This document shows positions 7,527 through 19,000 of a stretch of DNA of 64,000 nt, piece after piece (the stretch's first letter is position 1; the number at the start of each line of letters is the position of its first letter). The stretch is from Parachlamydiales bacterium (GTDB lineage: Bacteria; Chlamydiota; Chlamydiia; Chlamydiales; Rhabdochlamydiaceae). The position numbers and the translations under genes are program-made. The stretch is from contig JAHFTQ010000002.1 of assembly GCA_023265455.1 (NCBI GenBank), positions 184,760 to 248,759 of the forward strand, read 5' to 3'. Below the pieces are notes generated by a model that saw only the letters and a list, made by a program, of their open reading frames with translations, ran no database searches and was not told the origin of the DNA.

Positions 7527-9839
7527 TCATACTAACAACGCGTAAAGCTCTTCCAGGCCGATAGGCCCTACCCCTTCTCCAAGCTCTAGCAAGTTATTCG
7601 CCAAGGCGGTTTTCTGCCCTTGCAGCTTCAAGATTTTCTCTTCAATGCTCTCTGCCACTAGGTACTTCCGAGCAATGACCGGATCTTGCCTTCCCACCCG
7701 GTGGGCGCGATCAATCGCCTGCTGCTGGGCCGCCTCATTCCACCAAGGATCATAGAGGAACACATAATCGGCCGCTTGTAGATTGAGCCCTACTCCTCCT
7801 GCTTTCAAACTCATGAGAAAAATAGGAATCTGGGGATCCTGTTGAAACGATTGAACCGCAGCTTCCCGGTCTTTTGTCTGACCATCGAGATAAGCATAGC
7901 CCCACCCCTGCTGGATAATCCACGACTTGAATAGGGTTAAAACGGAGGTAAACTGGCTATAGAGAAGCACTTTACGGCCTGATGAGACGACCTCTTCCAG
8001 ATCATTGCAAACAGCGGCAAACTTGGCGCTCTCTCCAACGTATTCTCCATTGACCAACCGAGGATGACAGCAGATTTGCCGAAGGCGTAGAATGAGCTCT
8101 AACACTTCCATCCGTTGCGATGAGAGTCCCTCTCTTTGTACTTTCTGAATAAGAGAGGATTTTTTTTCTTTCAAATACTGCTCGTAGAAATTTCTCTCGT
8201 GCGGCTCTAGCTGCACCCACATGATCTGTTCGTGTTTTTCAGGAAGCTGGAGTCCCACTTCGCTTTTCTTGCGCCGGAGCGTGAAAGGAGCAATTTTTTT
8301 GCGGACTCTTTCGAAAACAGGATTTTGAGTCCTCTCTCCTAAAAGCTCTGGCATTAAAAACCGAAAAAGCGACCACAGATCGTCATACCGATTTTCAATC
8401 GGAGTTCCCGTCATGGCAAGCTTGAAAGGGCTCTTGAGCTGGCAAGCGATTTGCGCTGCTTGCGTCTCAGGATTTTTAATCCCTTGAGCCTCATCCAAAA
8501 TCACCGCTGCATATTTCAAAGACTCCAATAAAATCCGGTCTTCTCGCATTTGGGAATAAGAGGTCAAAATGACTTTTTGCTTCTTAAGCTCTTCACTGTC
8601 TCGGATGCGCCCCTCTCCTCGATGGCAATAGATGGAGATGGTGGGCAAAAACCTCTCGAACTCTTTTTTCCAGTGAAAGAGTAATGAGACCGGCATCACA
8701 ATTAAAACAGGCTCGCTGATCTCTAAAAGCGATAGTAATGCAATCACCTGAAGGGTTTTTCCCAGCCCCATCTCATCGGCTAAGAGCCCTGAAAACCCTG
8801 ACCGGTAAAGATAAGACAGCCAGCGGAGTCCTTGCAACTGATAATCAAAAAGATTCCCTTGAAATCCCTTTCCTGGAGCGACGTCTTCCCAACTTGCCAG
8901 TTGATATTCAGGAGGAAGTGTTGCCACCTCTTGCACAAGCCCGACGAGGTGCCGCCGAACGGCAATCCCCTCGATGGTCATCTCCTCTTCCGCTAAAGGA
9001 ATCCATTCCGAGGGAATCTGAAGAAGCCCTACCTCTCCTCCGGTTAAATCGATAAATTTCTCTCTCCTGTTAAAAGCGCCTAGCACATCTTTTGCGTCGG
9101 CAATATGAGAGCCGTAGGCAATACGTCCCTTCATGAGAAGATGATCCGATCTCCCCTCAACACTCCACTCTGCGATGCCTTGGCGAACAATCTTTTTCCC
9201 TAGGTGGTCTAAGAGCGTCCACCCAAGATCGAGTAAAAATGTGAGGCTTTTGACCACTTTATCCATCGGACAATAATAGTGAGAAACTCCGACTGTTTTC
9301 TTGATAAAATCGGTCTCTAAGAGATCTTTTTCCCAAAACACCTCTTCACTCACCTCGGAATGCATCACGTCTTTACCCCAAAGGCCATAGTCCATCCAAA
9401 GATTTGCAAACGCTCCTGTCCGATCTGTCAGTTGCAAGATCGGCAAAGGCTCCGGCTTCCATCGAGGAATCGGACACTTCCAAACCAGTTGCGACGCTTC
9501 ATCTTCACACGCATCAACGAGGCTTTTCAGCTCCATTAAGGTTAGAGATTGGGCTTTTGGACTCTCAATCCATTTTTCTTCATAGTCCACTTTCCAGAAT
9601 CGAAAAATCTGTCCCTGTAAAACCCCTGATGAAAATAAAACATCGTCTGCCCCTATTTCATCTTCTCGACCACAGAGTCTTAGCTTTGCAGATACGGTAT
9701 ATCCCTCTTCAATCACATAGACAAGCTCCGCCGGAACGAAAGGATCGCACGTGATTTTCTTTCCCTTCCATGATAATTTTCCCGCTGCAGCGATCCGCTG
9801 CAGCTGGTCTTTAGAAAGTGTGTTTAACTCTTCGGCCAT
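7527..9839 (-). CDS. SNF2-family helicase
   Basis: LLADEMGLGKTLQVIALL, LDEAQ, TGTPIENR, SLKAGGVGLNLQAADYV, DRAHRVGQ-like (DRAHRVGRQ) motifs. Confidence 0.93.
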   Translation of the reverse strand: MAEELNTLSKDQLQRIAAAGKLSWKGKKITCDPFVPAELVYVIEEGYTVSAKLRLCGREDEIGADDVLFSSGVLQGQIFRFWKVDYEEKWIESPKAQSLTLMELKSLVDACEDEASQLVWKCPIPRWKPEPLPILQLTDRTGAFANLWMDYGLWGKDVMHSEVSEEVFWEKDLLETDFIKKTVGVSHYYCPMDKVVKSLTFLLDLGWTLLDHLGKKIVRQGIAEWSVEGRSDHLLMKGRIAYGSHIADAKDVLGAFNRREKFIDLTGGEVGLLQIPSEWIPLAEEEMTIEGIAVRRHLVGLVQEVATLPPEYQLASWEDVAPGKGFQGNLFDYQLQGLRWLSYLYRSGFSGLLADEMGLGKTLQVIALLSLLEISEPVLIVMPVSLLFHWKKEFERFLPTISIYCHRGEGRIRDSEELKKQKVILTSYSQMREDRILLESLKYAAVILDEAQGIKNPETQAAQIACQLKSPFKLAMTGTPIENRYDDLWSLFRFLMPELLGERTQNPVFERVRKKIAPFTLRRKKSEVGLQLPEKHEQIMWVQLEPHERNFYEQYLKEKKSSLIQKVQREGLSSQRMEVLELILRLRQICCHPRLVNGEYVGESAKFAAVCNDLEEVVSSGRKVLLYSQFTSVLTLFKSWIIQQGWGYAYLDGQTKDREAAVQSFQQDPQIPIFLMSLKAGGVGLNLQAADYVFLYDPWWNEAAQQQAIDRAHRVGRQDPVIARKYLVAESIEEKILKLQGQKTALANNLLELGEGVGPIGLEELYALLV

Positions 9840-10750
9840 CGACGAAACGGCTTGGGTCTTTCAGATTTTTGATAGGGTCTAACACGGGGTGCCGTTTGAC
9901 AAGGTGAAGAGCAACAGCCTTGCAACTTGTCAGCACAAGAGGGGCAAGCAATAAATAGCTCATTGCAATCCATATTTGCGCAGTTAAAATAAAGATCTGA
10001 TGTCTCCTGACAATGCCGACATCGGCTGATCACTTCAGAGGCGTCATCACAGAGCGGAACAGCCAACCTGTCATCGAAGACAAACAGTTTTCCTTTCCAA
10101 TGATGTGTCCCCTCATCAAGACCATATTGGATAATCCCTCCCTCCAGTTGATACACCTCTTCAAACCCCTCTTTTTTGAGAAGAGCAGAATAGACCTCAC
10201 ACCGGATTCCTCCTGTACAATACATCATCACCTTCGTTTGGGAAGGATCTCTCGTCTCTTTCATCTTTTTGGCATAGGCGGGGAACTCCCGAAATTGATC
10301 GAGAAGGGGGCGTTCGGCCCCTTCGAAATGGCCGATCTCCCATTCATACGCATTCCGGACATCGAGAAGTACCGTCTCTTCGCCTCGCTCCTGTAACATC
10401 TTCTTCCAAGCAGCCGGAGTCACATGGGCTCCTGTTTTGCCCATATCGACCTCTTGATCAAGAGCCACGAGCTGAGGACGCACCTTGACTGTGGCCCTGG
10501 GAAAGCAGTGCTCAAAGTGGCGATGGATTTTAAAGGAAATTTTCTGGAATCGGGGATCTGAGTGAAGCCACTCCATATACTCACCTGCCGCCTCAGGAGA
10601 AGCGCTCATCTGCCCGTTGATCCCCTCCTTAGAGAGGTAAATCCTTCCTTTAACATCACGAGAATTAAAGAATTCTTTATGACGAATGACTTCCAGCGCA
10701 GGATCGTCAACAGGCGTAAACAAGTAATAAGCCAGAACAAAGTATTCCAT
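9824..10750 (-). CDS. trhO: rhodanese-domain tRNA uridine(34) hydroxylase (YceA/TrhO family)
   Basis: Rhodanese active site MYCTGGIRCE; N-terminal YceA-like domain; Cys-rich C-terminus. Confidence 0.88.
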   Translation of the reverse strand: MEYFVLAYYLFTPVDDPALEVIRHKEFFNSRDVKGRIYLSKEGINGQMSASPEAAGEYMEWLHSDPRFQKISFKIHRHFEHCFPRATVKVRPQLVALDQEVDMGKTGAHVTPAAWKKMLQERGEETVLLDVRNAYEWEIGHFEGAERPLLDQFREFPAYAKKMKETRDPSQTKVMMYCTGGIRCEVYSALLKKEGFEEVYQLEGGIIQYGLDEGTHHWKGKLFVFDDRLAVPLCDDASEVISRCRHCQETSDLYFNCANMDCNELFIACPSCADKLQGCCSSPCQTAPRVRPYQKSERPKPFRRWPKS

Positions 10751-10867
10751 GGCAGGTCACTATACACGATCCTCCCAATCCACAAAAGACCTCAAAAAAT
10801 TATTCACACTTGCCAAAAAACGGCACCTGAATTATGATTTGCCTCTTTACATTTGCTTGGAGCAACA

Positions 10868-11488
10868 ATGGTACGTTATACGGGTCCTAAAAATCGCATT
10901 GCAAGACGTTTCGGGGTTAATATCTTTGGACGCGCTCGCAACCCCCTCTTGCATAAAGCCAGCCCTCCCGGAATGCATGGGGCTAAGAGGAAGAAAAAAT
11001 CTGACTTCGGCATGCAGCTCGAAGAGAAACAAAAACTTAAAGCTGTCTATGGAATGATCACTCAAAAACAACTGACTAGGTATTACCAAGAAGCCCTCCG
11101 GCAAAAAGGGGTCACTTCTCACCTATTCCTCCGCCGCCTTGAGTGCCGCCTAGACAATATCGTCTTCCGTCTTAAATTAGCTCCGACAATTTTTGCTGCC
11201 CAGCAGCTTGTCTCTCACGGGCATGTCCATGTGAACGGCAAAAAAGTCGACCGTAGATCTTTTGAAGTCAAGCCTGGAATGGCGATTGCAATCAAAGGAA
11301 AATCGCAACAGCTGGATCTCATCAAGAACGCTGTTGAGAACAACTCCCGCGATGTCCCAGAATATCTTCAACTCGAACCTGTCACTTTTAGCGGCAAACT
11401 GATCAGCAATCCTAATCTTGATCAGATCCCTTTCCCGCTCCCGATCAATATTGCACTCGTCTGCGAGCACCTCGCTCACACGAGCTAA
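10868..11488 (+). CDS. rpsD: 30S ribosomal protein S4
   Basis: MVRYTGPKNRIARRFGVN...; S4 RNA-binding domain LVSHGHVHVNGKKVD. Start is ATG 10868, not TTG 10853. Confidence 0.95.
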   Translation: MVRYTGPKNRIARRFGVNIFGRARNPLLHKASPPGMHGAKRKKKSDFGMQLEEKQKLKAVYGMITQKQLTRYYQEALRQKGVTSHLFLRRLECRLDNIVFRLKLAPTIFAAQQLVSHGHVHVNGKKVDRRSFEVKPGMAIAIKGKSQQLDLIKNAVENNSRDVPEYLQLEPVTFSGKLISNPNLDQIPFPLPINIALVCEHLAHTS

Positions 11489-11495
11489 ACCCTTT

Positions 11496-11550
11496 AACTC
11501 CTTCGCTGTTTTTGCACCCCTCCCCCTCCTTGGCGAAGGAGTTAATTTTT
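11496..11550 (+). terminator. putative intrinsic terminator of rpsD
   Basis: AACTCCTTCGC (11496-11506) pairs with GCGAAGGAGTT (11533-11543), then AATTTTTT. Confidence 0.6.
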
Positions 11551-11616
11551 TCGATCAAATCTCTCGACATCATTGACAACAGAAGTCTACAATTGCTTCC
11601 AAAAAAGGAATTTTTT

Positions 11617-11799
11617 ATGAGCATATCGAATACAGTCAAATTTATTGGCGACAATATTGTAATACCGACAGCCTACGTGGCAACCTGTGTCAGCTTTGCT
11701 TTCGGTTTAATAGCCCTAGACAGTTTAGATTCAAATTCCTTACAGGAGGCCCTCGTTTTAACTGGACTATGATCGAAACCTATCTCAACAAAGCTTAGA
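11617..11799 (+). pseudogene. frameshifted/shortened paralog of the 11812-12120 gene
   Basis: MSISNTVKFIGDNIVIPTAY... resembles MHIPNNVRIAGDWGLLPTVI...; after a frame change GGPRFNWTMIETYLNKA matches GLPQFKWSMIETYLNKL of the next gene. Confidence 0.55.
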
Positions 11800-11811
11800 T
11801 AAGGAGCTTCT

Positions 11812-12120
11812 ATGCATATACCAAATAACGTACGAATAGCCGGTGATTGGGGTCTATTACCCACGGTCATTATAGGAGTCACTGTAGGCGCGGCCTACAG
11901 TTTGCTAATCTTAGACCGAAAAATAAATTTCTCTGAAAAAATATTCGGTATCATTAAAAAACCGTCTGACAGAAAATACATGGTCGTCGCAGTGGGTTTT
12001 TGTGGGACATTGGCAGGATGCGCAGCTCTTATAAAAATATTGCCCTTTACCCAATTCTCCTCCTGGGGCCTGCCCCAGTTTAAGTGGAGTATGATCGAAA
12101 CTTATCTCAACAAGCTCTAA
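11812..12120 (+). CDS. small two-TM hypothetical protein
   Basis: 102 aa with two hydrophobic segments (LPTVIIGVTVGAAYSLLIL; YMVVAVGFCGTLAGCAALIKIL). Confidence 0.55.
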   Translation: MHIPNNVRIAGDWGLLPTVIIGVTVGAAYSLLILDRKINFSEKIFGIIKKPSDRKYMVVAVGFCGTLAGCAALIKILPFTQFSSWGLPQFKWSMIETYLNKL

Positions 12121-12382
12121 TAGTAACCTTATTCATTATTATAGTTTATACAAACTAACAAAGTTAGTTATATTTAATAAATAATCACGATTTTCATAAA
12201 AATAAAAAAGCCAACAAATCACCTCTGGTTTTTTCATTAAGACTCAACATTTCTATCAATTAATTTTTGTTGGATGATTTTAAAGATCATATTAAGTTAA
12301 GATGTCTGCCATATGCATTAAGCACTGTTAACATGCTTTGCAAATAGACTCTGAAACCGAAACCAAAAAAAGGAGATTATTG

Positions 12383-13159
12383 ATGAAAAAGACATCAATG
12401 ACTTTGCTAACGACTGCAATGCTATCTTTCTCATTCGTGGGAGCTGATAATGGCGCAGTGACATCTGAACCTGTACAAATTGAAAATAACGGACACCATC
12501 TTTATGTTGGTCCTGATGTTTTTAATGTTCATTATCCTAAGAACTTGCTCGACGGAAACAACACTGTTTTCGGAGGACTCCGTCTTGGATACGAATATCT
12601 AACTCCAAACGCTTTCTATGCTGCAACTGATGTTGTGGGAGCTCTTGGAAAAAACCGTTCTCATGTTTCTACACTAGATGAAAAAGATCCAAAGTTCACA
12701 AAACGCGTCAGCGAAGTGTTCCATGGTGACAAAGGTCATTTCTGGAGCAACGCAGAACAACGTTTTGGTTACACTTTCAGTGGATCTCCTTCTTCTACCG
12801 TTTCTGTTTACGCAGGACCTGGCTTCCACTACGAACATATTCCAACCCAACATGCTTATTGGTGGTATGGAACTGCTGGTGTAAAAGCTGTTCAGCAAGT
12901 CACAGAGAATTTCTCTATAGGTGCTGATGTTCAAGCAACGCTTGGATTCGCAGCTAAAGATAACATCTTTACTCGCGCGTTATTGACACAGCAAGAAGAC
13001 AAAACTTTCTGGGGATATAAAGTCGCACTCCCACTGAAATGGAACGTCGGTGAAAGCCGCGCTTTCGATATTCAGTTGAGCCCTTATCTTCTGAAGTTCA
13101 ATGTTGACAGCAACCAAACTATTCTCGGCGGGACTGCTTCCGTAGGGTATAGTTTCTAA
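12383..13159 (+). CDS. outer-membrane beta-barrel-type protein
   Basis: Signal peptide [21 protein letters not shown], alternating aromatic strands, C-terminal [18 protein letters not shown] upstream. Confidence 0.65.
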   Translation: MKKTSMTLLTTAMLSFSFVGADNGAVTSEPVQIENNGHHLYVGPDVFNVHYPKNLLDGNNTVFGGLRLGYEYLTPNAFYAATDVVGALGKNRSHVSTLDEKDPKFTKRVSEVFHGDKGHFWSNAEQRFGYTFSGSPSSTVSVYAGPGFHYEHIPTQHAYWWYGTAGVKAVQQVTENFSIGADVQATLGFAAKDNIFTRALLTQQEDKTFWGYKVALPLKWNVGESRAFDIQLSPYLLKFNVDSNQTILGGTASVGYSF

Positions 13160-15963
13160 GCTTTCAATAGATGCCTTAGTACGTAAGGCATGATGCCCCC
13201 CTGGCGGTAATATTCAACTTCTAGGGGGGTATCTAATCTCATCTTCAATGGTATTTTTTTACCTTCTATAACTAAAGTCACTTGTTTCTGAGGCGCTAAC
13301 GCCTCCACTCCTTCAATTGTAAAAATCTCATCCCCCTTAATTCCTAAAGACTCATAACTATTTCCTTCTAGAAACTCAAAAGGAAGAACTCCCATTCCAA
13401 TTAAATTGCTACGATGGATCCTTTCAAAGCTACAAGCCACGACAGCGCGGACGCCTAAAAGGGCCGTCCCCTTAGCCGCCCAATCGCGCGAGCTTCCCAT
13501 CCCGTAATCTTTTCCGGCAAATATGATGAGGGGAACTTTTTTTTCCGCATACTTTTGACACGCCTCATAAATAGGGAGTAACGTCCCTTCGGGCATTAAT
13601 TTTGTGTACCCTCCCTCTTTGCCTCCGGCTAGCCTATTCATCAGCCGCACATTCGCAAAGGTCCCTCTCATCATGACATGATGGTTACCGCGACGGCTTC
13701 CATAGCTGTTGAAATCTTGCTCTTTGACACCCAAAGAGAGGAGATACTGCCCTGCGGGCGTTTTAGCCGTGAAGGCTCCTGCTGGAGAAATATGGTCCGT
13801 TGTCACCGAGTCTCCAAAAAGAGCTAGCGCCCGCATGTTTTTAAGCTCTATAGAAGAAGGCAGCTCTAAACGGAAATTTTCAAGGTAGGGAGGCTTTTGG
13901 ATATAAGTACTCTTCGGGTCCCAGTTATACTGCCCTGTTTTTTTCATCTGAATTTCTTGCCAAATTGGATTATCCTGCAAGATATGAGCATACCGTTTTT
14001 TGAACATGGAGGGCTGAAGAGATTTTTTGATGGCCTCTTGGATCTCTTGAGTGGTCGGCCAAATATCTTTTAAAAAAACAGGATCTCCTTTGAGATCGTG
14101 GCCCAGCGGTTCTCGAACAAGATCCCTATCAATACGGCCCGCGATTGCAAATGCCACGACCAGGGGCGGCGACATCAAAAAATTAGCTTTGATGCTTCCA
14201 TGAATCCGCGCCTCAAAATTCCGATTGCCACTCAGAACGCTCGCAGCCACTAGATCGTACTGCTGTATTCCCTTTTCAATTCTTTCTTCGAGCGGACCGC
14301 TGTTACCGATGCATGTCGTGCAGCCATAGGCCACCAGCTGAAACCCGAGCTGGTCTAAATAGGGTTGAAGACCGCTTTGAGCTAGGTAATCGGTGACAAC
14401 TCGCGACCCCGGAGCTAAGCTAGTTTTAATCAGAGGATTGACTCTCAATCCTTTTTCCACCGCTTTTTTCGCTAAAAGTCCGGCCCCGATCATCACACTG
14501 GGATTGCTCGTATTCGTACAGCTGGTGATGGCTGCAATCACAACCGAGCCGTGGCTGAGGACCATCTCAGCTTGTCCTATATCTGCATAGCCAGGACTTG
14601 CAACAGCTTCGTTAAAAGGACGGTTCATGACCATCTCCTCCTCACTCCAAGCTTCTCTATCCCCCATCTCCTGCTTCCCGCCTGTGATATGATGAAGGTC
14701 AGGAGAAAAAACTCCTCCCTCATGGATGAAGACTCTACGGGCTAGCTCCGTCGAATCTTTTCCATAGCCTCCTTCAGAAGCGGGAGCTGCCATGAGTTTT
14801 TGAAATTGTCCTTTGAGAACATCGAGATTAATTCTATCTTGAGGCCGCTTAGGTCCTGCTACACAAGCAGCGATCGTCGTAAGATCGAGCTCAAGCACTT
14901 TTGTATAGTCAATCTCTCCCTTGCGCGGAATTCCAAATAACTGCTGAGCCTCCAAATAGTCTTTGACTTGTAAAACGAGCTCTTCTTCCCGTCCTGTCAT
15001 CCTGAGATAATCGAGAGTTTTTTCATCACAGGGGAAAAATCCCATGGTCGCGCCATATTCAGGAGACATGTTGGCAATGGTAGCTCGGTCGGCAACTGAA
15101 AGCGTTGCTGTCCCCTCTCCGAAAAACTCAACGAATTTTCCCACCACTTTTTCTTTTCTGAGCAGCTCTGTCACACGCAGTGTCAAATCGGTTGCAGTCA
15201 CCCCTTCTTTCAGACTGCCGCTCAAGCATACGCCGATCACCTCCGGAGTTTGAAGGGCAACGGGCTGCCCTAGCATGGCTGCTTCCGCCTCAATACCCCC
15301 CACTCCCCAACCCACCACACCCAAACCATTGATCATCGTCGTATGCGAATCAGTTCCAACTAATGTGTCGAAATAGAGCACCCCTTTTTGATTCATCACA
15401 ACGGAAGCGAGATTTTCTAAGTTGACCTGATGACAAATCCCGATCCCGGGAGGCACTACTTTAAAGGTCTCAAAGGCCTCTTGACCCCATTTTAAAAACT
15501 CATAACGTTCTCGATTCCTCTCGAACTCCACTTGCAAGTTAAACATGAAAGAGTCACTTGTTCCAGAACGGTCCACCTGCACAGAATGATCCACCACCAA
15601 ATCGACGGGCACCTGAGGCTCAATGGCTGTCGGCTTCATTCCTTGAGCGGCAACTGCATCTCGCATCGCTGCCAAATCAACTAAGAGAGGTACTCCTGTA
15701 AAATCTTGGAGCAATACCCTTGCCACCACAAAAGGGACATCGCCTTCCCTAGGTTTTTGGGGATTCCAGCGAGCCAAAGCCAAGATGTCCTCTTTTTTGA
15801 CCCTCATCCCATCTTCATTTCTGAGCAGCGACTCAAGAATGATCCGAATCGAAACCGGCAAGCGATTGATCTTGCCAATCCCCTGCGCTTCCAAAGCGGG
15901 AAGCGAGTAATACGATTTTTGACCCAATTTCTTCACCGTCTTCAACTCATCTCGCATAGACAT
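13156..15963 (-). CDS. acnA: aconitate hydratase (AcnA type)
   Basis: [67 protein letters not shown]. Confidence 0.96.
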   Translation of the reverse strand: MSMRDELKTVKKLGQKSYYSLPALEAQGIGKINRLPVSIRIILESLLRNEDGMRVKKEDILALARWNPQKPREGDVPFVVARVLLQDFTGVPLLVDLAAMRDAVAAQGMKPTAIEPQVPVDLVVDHSVQVDRSGTSDSFMFNLQVEFERNRERYEFLKWGQEAFETFKVVPPGIGICHQVNLENLASVVMNQKGVLYFDTLVGTDSHTTMINGLGVVGWGVGGIEAEAAMLGQPVALQTPEVIGVCLSGSLKEGVTATDLTLRVTELLRKEKVVGKFVEFFGEGTATLSVADRATIANMSPEYGATMGFFPCDEKTLDYLRMTGREEELVLQVKDYLEAQQLFGIPRKGEIDYTKVLELDLTTIAACVAGPKRPQDRINLDVLKGQFQKLMAAPASEGGYGKDSTELARRVFIHEGGVFSPDLHHITGGKQEMGDREAWSEEEMVMNRPFNEAVASPGYADIGQAEMVLSHGSVVIAAITSCTNTSNPSVMIGAGLLAKKAVEKGLRVNPLIKTSLAPGSRVVTDYLAQSGLQPYLDQLGFQLVAYGCTTCIGNSGPLEERIEKGIQQYDLVAASVLSGNRNFEARIHGSIKANFLMSPPLVVAFAIAGRIDRDLVREPLGHDLKGDPVFLKDIWPTTQEIQEAIKKSLQPSMFKKRYAHILQDNPIWQEIQMKKTGQYNWDPKSTYIQKPPYLENFRLELPSSIELKNMRALALFGDSVTTDHISPAGAFTAKTPAGQYLLSLGVKEQDFNSYGSRRGNHHVMMRGTFANVRLMNRLAGGKEGGYTKLMPEGTLLPIYEACQKYAEKKVPLIIFAGKDYGMGSSRDWAAKGTALLGVRAVVACSFERIHRSNLIGMGVLPFEFLEGNSYESLGIKGDEIFTIEGVEALAPQKQVTLVIEGKKIPLKMRLDTPLEVEYYRQGGIMPYVLRHLLKA

Positions 15964-16116
15964 CCTTTTCCTATCGATATATATGGGACATCAATGATTT
16001 GCAATCGGACACTTGTATCTTGGGAGTCCGGATGAAATTTAACTTTTAGCAAATTGAAAAATTCAATTACAATGTAGCGCATGCCCAAGCAATGGCATAA
16101 ACGTGAGGAGAATCAT

Positions 16117-17331
16117 ATGGCTAGTTCAACCGGACAAACTAAATTGTCTACTAGTGAGATGTATAATCAAATACGTCCTCTGATGTGCTCTATTAATACT
16201 CCTTTAGGAGAGGCTTCTGGTTTTTTGTTAAAAGAGGGAGTTGTACTAACAGTGGCCCATAATATCCTTTTTGAAGAGCCTAATCTTATTCAGCTTAACC
16301 ATAGCAGTTCTGACAATCCCTTTTTTCCTTCGCATCTTCCATCGATCAACCAGGAAAATGCAAAAGTACTAGACATGTTTGCTTTTCAGACCAACATTAA
16401 GATGGACAGGGTTCTTCCTATCTTGCCAGAGGGTGCTCAGCTCTATGAGGGAATGAAGGTCTACTTTGCAGGATTTCCACTAGGGCACGAAAAAATCACT
16501 TTTCATAAGGGAGTGATCTCTTCTTTAAGCCATGATCAAAATATTGCAGAATTTACGATTGATGGAACTATCGTACCGGGAAATTCCGGAGGTCCCGTTA
16601 TTGCTCTCCATGAAGGCAAACCGCATCTGATTGGTATAATCACTTCTGAAATGGCTGATTTTAGTGTTGAAGATCTCAAAACAATTGGAATTATTGAACA
16701 ATTAAAATTAGCTTCCGATAACTTGCTTAAGGCTCCTCCTGTCGGGGATGGAGGTACTGTAATTGATAGTGTACTAGGATTGATAACAGGCATTAAAATT
16801 TCAACTCCTGCAGGAACAGAAGTTTATCCTTTATCTGATCGAGTTGTTTTAGGCCAAGCGTTTGGTCTAATACAAAGGAATTTATCTACAGGAATAGGAA
16901 AAGCCGTTGATATTCGGGGATATAAAAACCTAACCGACGCAACTGCGATAGCAACAACAACAGCTCCTTATTTTTTTCCTACAAAGGGCAAAAAATTGAT
17001 CGAGGGCCCTATTTATTATGGGGAAAAGACTGAAGCTAATGGGAAAAAGACCAAGATACAAATTTTAAAGTATATGGAAGTTAGATATGGAAAAGGTAAA
17101 GGCCCTCGTGGAATCCGAATTACGATGAGTAATGGTTCTGGATCATTTACCTATAAGTTTTCCCAAAATCCTCATAATGCTCCCGGAAATTACAATAAAA
17201 ATCAAACAGAGTTATATGAGAATGCCGGAATTACATTTGCTAACCAATATATGCAAAATAATACCGCTCCACCATCTTTTACTTTTTCCGCTTGTCAAAA
17301 TGATTACACCGCTGACATTCAGACAGGATGA
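16117..17331 (+). CDS. trypsin-like serine protease with uncharacterised C-terminal domain
   Basis: VVLTVAHN (His) and VPGNSGGPVIAL (Ser) catalytic motifs; SD GAGGAG before ATG 16117. Confidence 0.75.
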   Translation: MASSTGQTKLSTSEMYNQIRPLMCSINTPLGEASGFLLKEGVVLTVAHNILFEEPNLIQLNHSSSDNPFFPSHLPSINQENAKVLDMFAFQTNIKMDRVLPILPEGAQLYEGMKVYFAGFPLGHEKITFHKGVISSLSHDQNIAEFTIDGTIVPGNSGGPVIALHEGKPHLIGIITSEMADFSVEDLKTIGIIEQLKLASDNLLKAPPVGDGGTVIDSVLGLITGIKISTPAGTEVYPLSDRVVLGQAFGLIQRNLSTGIGKAVDIRGYKNLTDATAIATTTAPYFFPTKGKKLIEGPIYYGEKTEANGKKTKIQILKYMEVRYGKGKGPRGIRITMSNGSGSFTYKFSQNPHNAPGNYNKNQTELYENAGITFANQYMQNNTAPPSFTFSACQNDYTADIQTG

Positions 17332-17346
17332 AGAGCAAGAGGACAA

Positions 17347-18948
17347 CTAACTATCCACCTTGAGAAGTTTTTTTAGGCCTAGGAATTCGAAGGCTTCTCG
17401 CACGCCGAGCATCCAGGCGTAGGAGAAAAAAAGCAGGATGAAAATCCCACTCAAGACAAAGAGATGGAGCAGCTGGAACAAAAGATTTCTAGGCAGCTCG
17501 ATTATGCCTGGTGTGAGGATCAAGGAAATCCCCGTCCCGCCCATGATAAAATAACCGATACCTCCGGTGAAAATCGCCGCTAAAATGGCGCAAAGAGCGA
17601 TGCGCCCCAAAGAAGCCCGCGTAGCGGTATCGAAAAGCGGTCCGATTTTTTTCGAAAGCCTTGAAGAGAGAAAAAAGTAATTAAAATAGGCCGATACACT
17701 TGTTGCGACGGCAACGCTTGCAGATCCTTGTCCCCAAAATACAATGAGGAGAGTATTGAGCACGAGATTGACACCAACGGAAAGAAGCGCGGCATAAAGA
17801 GGAGTTTTGTAATCTTTCTGAGCATAAAACGCAGGAGCGAGAAGCAAAACAAAAACTGCAGGCACGAGCCCTAGTGTATATCCCCATAGGCAGGTTGTCG
17901 TATGAACCGTTGCTGTGAAATCAAAAGCTCCTCTTCCATAGACTAAATTGACCAGTGAATCTCCCATGGCAAAAATTGCAAGCGTGATCGGTAAAATAAA
18001 TCCGAAACTGCGGACCAAAGAAAAATTGAGCAGCTGACGATAACGGGCTGTATCTCCTTGCTGGAGTGCTCGCGATAGAGGAGGAAGAAGCGCGGATGAA
18101 AGGGCAAGCCCAAAAAGAGCTAGAGGAAGCTGATAAAGACGCATGGCATAATAGAGATAGGCAGGGCCCGAAAGGTCAGCATAGCGGGCAAAAAGAGCAT
18201 CGATCACACCATTAATCTGAACAGCGCCAACTCCGATGATGGTGAGCGCCATGGCTGAAAACATCTGCCGCAGCTCTGGTGCAAAGATCCGAGCCTGCGA
18301 CCATGGTGTTCCTTGTAAATAGGAACGAGAAAATAAAAGAACAGCGCCCCATTGGAGGAAAAAGGCCAAGGTCACGCCGATGGCGAGCCCCGTCGTTGAC
18401 TGAACCCCTGGAAAGTCTTTTGCCCACCACATCGACCCTATAAAAACTAAGTTGAATAACACAGGAGCGACACTTGGTAAAAAATATTTTTTTTCTGACT
18501 GGAGCAGCGCACTAAAAAGAGCATAGAGGCAGACAAAAATGACGCCTGGCATCATCACCATGGTCAAAAAAATCATTTGAGAAACAGACTCCGATGGCGT
18601 CCCCCACGTTCTCCAGGCAAAAAGAGCCCCCTCTAAGACGAGGACTAGAAGTGTTAGAACGGTTGATAAAGAGACAAATAGATCACGAAAAAAACCTTGA
18701 GCTTTCTCAGGCGACTGAGTCCTGAGCGTTTCAAAATGGGGACTAAAGCTTGACAGAAGGGAGCTTTCGCCAAAGAGACGGCGCAAAAGCTGAGAAAAGC
18801 GGTAGGCAATGAAAAAAGCCGCCATGAGCGGTGTCGCTCCAAACCAAGCGCTGAGAGCGACTTCCCGAAAAAAACCCGAACACCTGCTTAGAACGGTTCC
18901 AAAAAAGAATTGAGCTGCCGACTTAAGAACGCTTTTAGGATGATCCAT
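17347..18948 (-). CDS. murJ: MurJ/MviN lipid II flippase
   Basis: Multi-TM MVF family; SAWFGATPLMAAFFIAYRFSQLLRRLFGE; ALSSALLPPLSRALQQGD. Confidence 0.92.
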   Translation of the reverse strand: MDHPKSVLKSAAQFFFGTVLSRCSGFFREVALSAWFGATPLMAAFFIAYRFSQLLRRLFGESSLLSSFSPHFETLRTQSPEKAQGFFRDLFVSLSTVLTLLVLVLEGALFAWRTWGTPSESVSQMIFLTMVMMPGVIFVCLYALFSALLQSEKKYFLPSVAPVLFNLVFIGSMWWAKDFPGVQSTTGLAIGVTLAFFLQWGAVLLFSRSYLQGTPWSQARIFAPELRQMFSAMALTIIGVGAVQINGVIDALFARYADLSGPAYLYYAMRLYQLPLALFGLALSSALLPPLSRALQQGDTARYRQLLNFSLVRSFGFILPITLAIFAMGDSLVNLVYGRGAFDFTATVHTTTCLWGYTLGLVPAVFVLLLAPAFYAQKDYKTPLYAALLSVGVNLVLNTLLIVFWGQGSASVAVATSVSAYFNYFFLSSRLSKKIGPLFDTATRASLGRIALCAILAAIFTGGIGYFIMGGTGISLILTPGIIELPRNLLFQLLHLFVLSGIFILLFFSYAWMLGVREAFEFLGLKKLLKVDS

Positions 18949-19000
18949 ATTGTTTAGATCCTGAATATGTTCTATACTTCATATTTTTTGGAAGGACTTT

